A stretch of DNA of 51,854 bases from Chitinophagaceae bacterium. Its GTDB lineage: Bacteria; Bacteroidota; Bacteroidia; Chitinophagales; Chitinophagaceae. The stretch covers positions 1 through 51,854 of the forward strand of contig JACMKU010000140.1 of NCBI GenBank assembly GCA_014379965.1. The letters run 5' to 3'. The notes below the pieces were generated by a model, which saw only the letters and a program-made list of their open reading frames with translations, was not told where the DNA came from and made no database searches. A program made the position numbers and the translations under genes. How positions within the stretch are numbered: the first letter of the stretch is position 1; each line of letters begins with the position of its first letter. Shown here one piece after another: positions 48,084 through 51,854 of the stretch.

Positions 48084-50612
48084 TCATTGGCCGACTAGAA
48101 AAAGGGCGTTGCAAAACATGAGCTTTCCATTTTCCCAAAAATTCCGAAATAGTACATTGTCGGAAAGATATGTGATAGTGCCACGTCCCAGATCCTGCAC
48201 GCCGAAGACGAGTCCGTCTTTCAATTTCTTCTTTAACTTATAGCCAACGAAACCAGCGACCTGGTTATCGTTCTTGATAACTCCGGCATTCCAGCCACCT
48301 TCCTTTATGAAATCATAAATGGTGTTATCCATTTTCAACGTATAGTAATAGTTGGGATAACCATACATAAGTGGATGCGACGTATCTGTGTCAACGCGAA
48401 ATACTGCACCCGGAGTGGTTGCAGGTATTTCATCCTTCTCACGGTTCTCAAACGCCCTTAGTGAATAGTATGGATCAGACTTGCCCGCGGTATCCTTTTC
48501 ATCTTCCTTACGTTGGCGAAGCGCACTCCATTCCATCTTCGTTAATTGCGTCACTGCCGACTCAAGGGCGATCACCCGTCCGCCGTTTAATATCCATTGG
48601 TGAAATTGTTCGGCCAGTGTTTTGTCCATCAGGAAACGATATTGTCCATCTGGAAGTATTATTACGTCAATCTGCTTCCAGTCGGCGCGCATGAAATCAT
48701 TGGCATTGATGAGCGTAACCGGGTATTGCAATTCTTTCTCCATGAAATGCCATACTTCACCCGCTGCATTCGAACGCACACCTTCACCAGTCAATAAGGC
48801 GACCTTCAAATTCTTCATCGGGTGTACTTTGGAACTGCCGAAATCGAAACCCTTATCCACCATTCCCGTTGAAACGGGATTCATCTTAATATTGTTCCTG
48901 TTGCAGATCCTGCTGACCAACTGCCATAGTCCCGTTCCGAATTTTTCGTTTCCTCTTTTAATGATGATTATCGAGCCTCGTGAAAAAGATTGCCCATTGA
49001 CTTCGAAAGGCATTTCCACAAAGCGCAGCTTAACACCCTGCTGTAGTAGTTGTGCAACTGTACGCGCCGAGGAAACGCCCTGCCATCGAATGACGTAACC
49101 AAACGCCTCTGCACCGGTGTTGTTGACGCTATCCGGCAATATTCGCGTAGGCCCCGATCCGATAGCAACCTTACTGGCATACGTAGTTAGGCCATAGGCG
49201 TACGGTAAAGCCCATGCAGTAATATCATAGGTGAGAGAATCGACGAGTTTAGATTGAGGTTCGAATAGAACTTTGATCAGTGCGGCTTTCGGTTGAGCGG
49301 ATGACACCAGGATATCGCTGCCAGAACTGTTATAGCTTTCCTCTTTACGCGTGTGAAAACTAAATCCCCGACTGCTGTTTCCCGCAGATGTATACTGTAT
49401 CCCGTTCTTATCAAGCAATTCAAGGAAGGCTCGTACTCTTTCTGCGTCTTCCGGCTTGTTGCGGATCACATACGACTTGTATTCGCCAACCGAACCATTG
49501 ACCGCTTCATTGAAATATTTGCGAAACTCACTCACTAGCCTGGCCGCATTCTGCGATGAGACCTCGATAGTGCTCATTGAAGTTGTGAAATGGTGGATGG
49601 CTCTGTCGTACAGTGTAAGCGTATCTCCTTCGTCGGTTTCGACGGCAAGGCCGCCAGCTCCGCCGCCACCCTGTTCATACGTCATGCCTATTGCGCCATT
49701 GTAAACCGGGTAGGTATCGCCGTAAGATGGATAGAAGAGGTCGAATATCTCCCTAGTGAAATATAGCCACCCATTGCGATCGAAATATTTTGAATGATTC
49801 TTTCCAATCGTTGTCTGGAAATCTCTTTGCCATTTCGTGATTGCCTCATGATAAGGCTGGGCCGCCGGTGCAAAATAATATGGTTGATTGATCCCCTGTT
49901 CATGGAAGTCGACATGCACCTGTGGCAGCCACTTGTTATATTGTTGCATTCGTTGACGGCTTTCGACCTGTGTCTGCCATGCCCAGTCGCGGTTCAGATC
50001 GAAATTGTAATGATTTGTTCTTCCACCAGGCCATGGCTCACGATGCTCGCGGGCATCGAGGCGGGCATTTTTTTGGTCGCCGACTATAGAATTGAACCAG
50101 TTTACATACCTGTCCCTACCATCTGGGTTTACACATGGATCGATGATGATGACTGTGTTCTTCAGCCATTCGCGGCTGTTGGCATTTGTTGGATCGAGTA
50201 ATGCGAAAAGCGTAAGCATCGATGCTTCGGAAGACGAAGTCTCGTTACCATGTACATTATAACTCAGCCAAACAATTGCGGGCGCATTTTCGGATGCCTG
50301 TGATTTATCTGAAGACAGCTGTGCGAGGCGCAGGTTGTTTGCTCTTATGTTTTCAAGGTTAGAAATATTCTCTGGTGTGGAAATGAAGGCAAGGTAAAGT
50401 GGACGGTGTTCGTTTGTCTCACCATATTGTTGGAGCTTGATCATTGAAGGTGATGATGTGGCCGCATGCTGAAAATAGTTCACCAGTTTCCAATGAGGAG
50501 TATAGCGTGATCCAATCTTATAGCCAAGGAAATCCTCTGGTGCCTTCAATTGCGCAGATGAAATCAGCGATGCTGATACAAGTACAAGTGAAAGCAATGT
50601 CCGTAGATGCAT
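48084..50612 (-). CDS. Secreted M14-family zinc carboxypeptidase-like protein
   Basis: This 842-residue protein has a signal peptide (MHLRTLLSLVLVSASLISSAQ). The M14 zinc ligands are His121 and Glu124 (SYNVHGNETSSSEA) and His237 (VHVDFHEQG). A likely catalytic Glu lies in MTYEQGGGGAGG (about residue 318). DPCVNPDGRDRYVNWFN and FDLNRDWAWQTQ are substrate-pocket segments. The C-terminal half (about 400-842) has a class I glutamine-amidotransferase-like section (KNLKVALLTGEGVRSNAAGEVWHFMEKEL, then DVIILPDGQYRF and GGRVIALESAVTQL). It probably trims peptides or peptidoglycan outside the cytoplasm. It is monocistronic. Confidence 0.88.
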   Translation of the reverse strand: MHLRTLLSLVLVSASLISSAQLKAPEDFLGYKIGSRYTPHWKLVNYFQHAATSSPSMIKLQQYGETNEHRPLYLAFISTPENISNLENIRANNLRLAQLSSDKSQASENAPAIVWLSYNVHGNETSSSEASMLTLFALLDPTNANSREWLKNTVIIIDPCVNPDGRDRYVNWFNSIVGDQKNARLDAREHREPWPGGRTNHYNFDLNRDWAWQTQVESRQRMQQYNKWLPQVHVDFHEQGINQPYYFAPAAQPYHEAITKWQRDFQTTIGKNHSKYFDRNGWLYFTREIFDLFYPSYGDTYPVYNGAIGMTYEQGGGGAGGLAVETDEGDTLTLYDRAIHHFTTSMSTIEVSSQNAARLVSEFRKYFNEAVNGSVGEYKSYVIRNKPEDAERVRAFLELLDKNGIQYTSAGNSSRGFSFHTRKEESYNSSGSDILVSSAQPKAALIKVLFEPQSKLVDSLTYDITAWALPYAYGLTTYASKVAIGSGPTRILPDSVNNTGAEAFGYVIRWQGVSSARTVAQLLQQGVKLRFVEMPFEVNGQSFSRGSIIIIKRGNEKFGTGLWQLVSRICNRNNIKMNPVSTGMVDKGFDFGSSKVHPMKNLKVALLTGEGVRSNAAGEVWHFMEKELQYPVTLINANDFMRADWKQIDVIILPDGQYRFLMDKTLAEQFHQWILNGGRVIALESAVTQLTKMEWSALRQRKEDEKDTAGKSDPYYSLRAFENREKDEIPATTPGAVFRVDTDTSHPLMYGYPNYYYTLKMDNTIYDFIKEGGWNAGVIKNDNQVAGFVGYKLKKKLKDGLVFGVQDLGRGTITYLSDNVLFRNFWENGKLMFCNALFLVGQ

Positions 50613-50689
50613 TTTTAGTTTTTTACGAAGTAATGCAAAAGGTCATCAACTAAAAAATCCATGGGGATGGAGCATTGATGGATGGGCAA

Positions 50690-50745
50690 GAAAAATCCCC
50701 GGATCGACTTCATAAAGGGAGTTGATTATGAAAGCAGGTCCGGGG
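50690..50745 (-). terminator. Terminator after the YugP-type peptidase gene
   Basis: On the minus strand CCCCGGACC...CTTTCATAA pairs with TTATGAAG...TCCGGGG (50697-50745) and is followed by ATTTTTC (50696-50690). It lies about 15 bp after the stop of the peptidase gene. Confidence 0.7.
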
Positions 50746-50759
50746 CAGAAAATATTGTC

Positions 50760-51452
50760 TTAATCCCTGTCCCTGCTGCCTAGGTAGAGCATGATATATT
50801 GGATCAATGTGACAACAGCGGCAAGTGCAGCAACGACATAGGTTGTGGCCGCCCACTTCAACGCGTCTTTGGCCATTGGGTATTCCGTCCGATTGGTCAC
50901 ATTTGTCCTCTCCAACCAGGCGAGGGCACGCTTGCTGGCATCGAATTCGACGGGTAGAGTGATCAGGCTAAAAATAACTGTGATTCCCATCAACACGATA
51001 CCGATCAGCAAAACCGTCGGGTTGCCGGAATAAGCCATGATCACACCTGCCAAAAGGACCCAGTTTACCAGCGTCGAGCTGAACTGGACCGCCGGAACCA
51101 GCTTACTCCGTAGATTAAGGGGGGCATAGGCCTCGGAATGCTGGATCGCATGTCCACATTCGTGCGCGGCCACGGCGGCTGCAGAGACAGAATTGCCATT
51201 ATATACATCTGGACTGAGGTTTACAGTCTTGTTGGCCGGGTTGTAATGGTCAGACAAAAATCCGTCAACAGATGTAACTTTTACGTCATATATCCCGCTT
51301 TCCTTTAGCATTTTTTCCGCGACTTCATGGCCGGTCAAGCCGTTGGCGAGGGGCACTTTGCTGTATTTTTTGAACTTACTTTTCAGCACCAGTGAGACGA
51401 GCATACTGATCCCTAAAAAGACCAGCGAAACGATCATAATTGATGGTGTCAT
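50760..51452 (-). CDS. YugP-type membrane zinc metallopeptidase
   Basis: This 230-residue inner-membrane protein has an N-terminal membrane segment (IMIVSLVFLGISMLVSLVL), the zinc motif HECGH at residues 97-101 with EAYAPLNLRSKLVP after it, and three further hydrophobic segments (LVNWVLLAGVIMAYSG, VLLIGIVLMGITVIFSLITLPVEFDASKRAL, TYVVAALAAVVTLIQYIMLYLG). The layout NLSPDVYNGNSVSAAAVAAHECGHAIQHSEAY and PVEFDASKRALAWLE is typical of the zinc peptidase_2 family (YugP, proposed membrane protease). No substrate is established. It is monocistronic. Confidence 0.92.
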   Translation of the reverse strand: MTPSIMIVSLVFLGISMLVSLVLKSKFKKYSKVPLANGLTGHEVAEKMLKESGIYDVKVTSVDGFLSDHYNPANKTVNLSPDVYNGNSVSAAAVAAHECGHAIQHSEAYAPLNLRSKLVPAVQFSSTLVNWVLLAGVIMAYSGNPTVLLIGIVLMGITVIFSLITLPVEFDASKRALAWLERTNVTNRTEYPMAKDALKWAATTYVVAALAAVVTLIQYIMLYLGSRDRD

Positions 51453-51689
51453 TTTTTAATGAATTTTGTTTGTACGACTATTATAACAAATCTGTTACCA
51501 TTTAGATTAAACGCTGTTTTTCAGCCGTTTTGTCACCCCATTGAGTTACATATACTTGCCTCATTAAAAAGGGGGCTCCAAAAATTTCTCCCTGCAATTT
51601 ACTGATAATCAGGAAAATATAGAAATTATTTCTCAACAAAAAACTAAGTACGGCTATCTGTTTGTCCCCTCCAAAGTTATTCACAGGAC

Positions 51690-51790
51690 TAAAAATTTAT
51701 TTTGAAATGTTGCACAGAATTGTAACTTAGCAATAGAATTTAATGGGTTAGTAAGTAAAAGGGTCAATCGAAAGATTGGCCCTTTTTACG
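51690..51790 (+). ncRNA. Possible short RNA with consensus-like promoter and terminator
   Basis: On the plus strand TTTG (about 51701), 18 nt, then TAACTTAG at 51723-51730 resembles the promoter consensus (one mismatch in the -7 box). A 13-bp stem with a GAAA tetraloop (51757-51769 with 51774-51786) is followed by a T-run at 51782-51787. No gene lies between them, so a transcript of about 50 nt is possible. The stem also has a T-rich tail on the minus strand, so it could end a gene beyond the window. The 402-bp gap 51453-51854 otherwise shows only the YugP upstream region. Confidence 0.35.
51757..51787. terminator. Terminator hairpin with GAAA loop near the window end
   Basis: AAAAGGGTCAATC pairs with GATTGGCCCTTTT (one G-U pair) around a GAAA loop, with a T-run on the plus strand. 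It has a shorter T-run on the minus strand. Confidence 0.7.
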
Positions 51791-51854
51791 TTATACGAAT
51801 TGACTAATAATCAATGAGTTTATATTGTCTTCTTTCTTATTTTTCATCCAACAA

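Overview
The window comes from a member of the Bacteroidota, most likely family Chitinophagaceae. The evidence is the gliding genes gldD and gldE, a protein with a type IX secretion (T9SS) C-terminal sorting domain, an ECF sigma/FecR/SusC/SusD set, DUF2911 and DUF3109 proteins, a carB without the usual C-terminal regulatory domain, and promoters that fit the Bacteroidota consensus (TTG, about 17-23 nt, TAnnTTTG). Few Shine-Dalgarno sites are visible. There are no rRNA or tRNA genes, insertion sequences, phage genes or CRISPR arrays.

Layout. 1-2.9 kb: an FMN-binding stress protein, a small winged-helix-like protein and a CPA1 cation/proton antiporter. 2.9-8.6 kb: a minus-strand run with a GH51 arabinofuranosidase, a DJ-1/AraC regulator, DUF3703 and DUF6010-like proteins, two small exported proteins and, upstream of these, a 39-residue cysteine-rich metallothionein-like peptide. 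8.7-14.4 kb: a LytTR two-component system divergent from a T9SS-exported propeller protein, a DUF2911/TPR protein and a manganese-type superoxide dismutase. 14.7-21.6 kb: a transenvelope signalling and uptake set (ECF sigma, FecR, SusC, SusD) with no adjacent degradative enzyme. 21.6-31.3 kb: tadA and housekeeping genes carB, comEC-like and purH, with DinB-like and EamA proteins. 31.5-38 kb: a polysaccharide deacetylase/LutB/DUF3109 operon, a TPR membrane protein, and DUF2306 and small exported proteins. 38-48 kb: the conserved block gldD-gldE-ssb ... mutY-HU-TPR-mS38-like-rng, interrupted by a three-gene envelope island (Tyr/Asn-rich protein, LpoB-like, COG3014-like). 48-51.5 kb: an M14 metallopeptidase and a YugP-type membrane zinc peptidase.

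A feature of the whole window is its intergenic DNA. Many gene ends, mostly convergent junctions, carry short degenerate tandem repeats with units of 6, 7 or 8 bp, often as two inverted arms around a unique spacer. At least two such arrays run into the 3' end of a coding region and encode the last residues of the antiporter and MutY. REP-like elements with GTCATTGCGAGCGAAGC units occur twice. Two genes too short for routine gene calling, the metallothionein-like peptide and the mS38-like basic protein, were found by reading the sequence. All family assignments are by motif recognition only; no database search was run.
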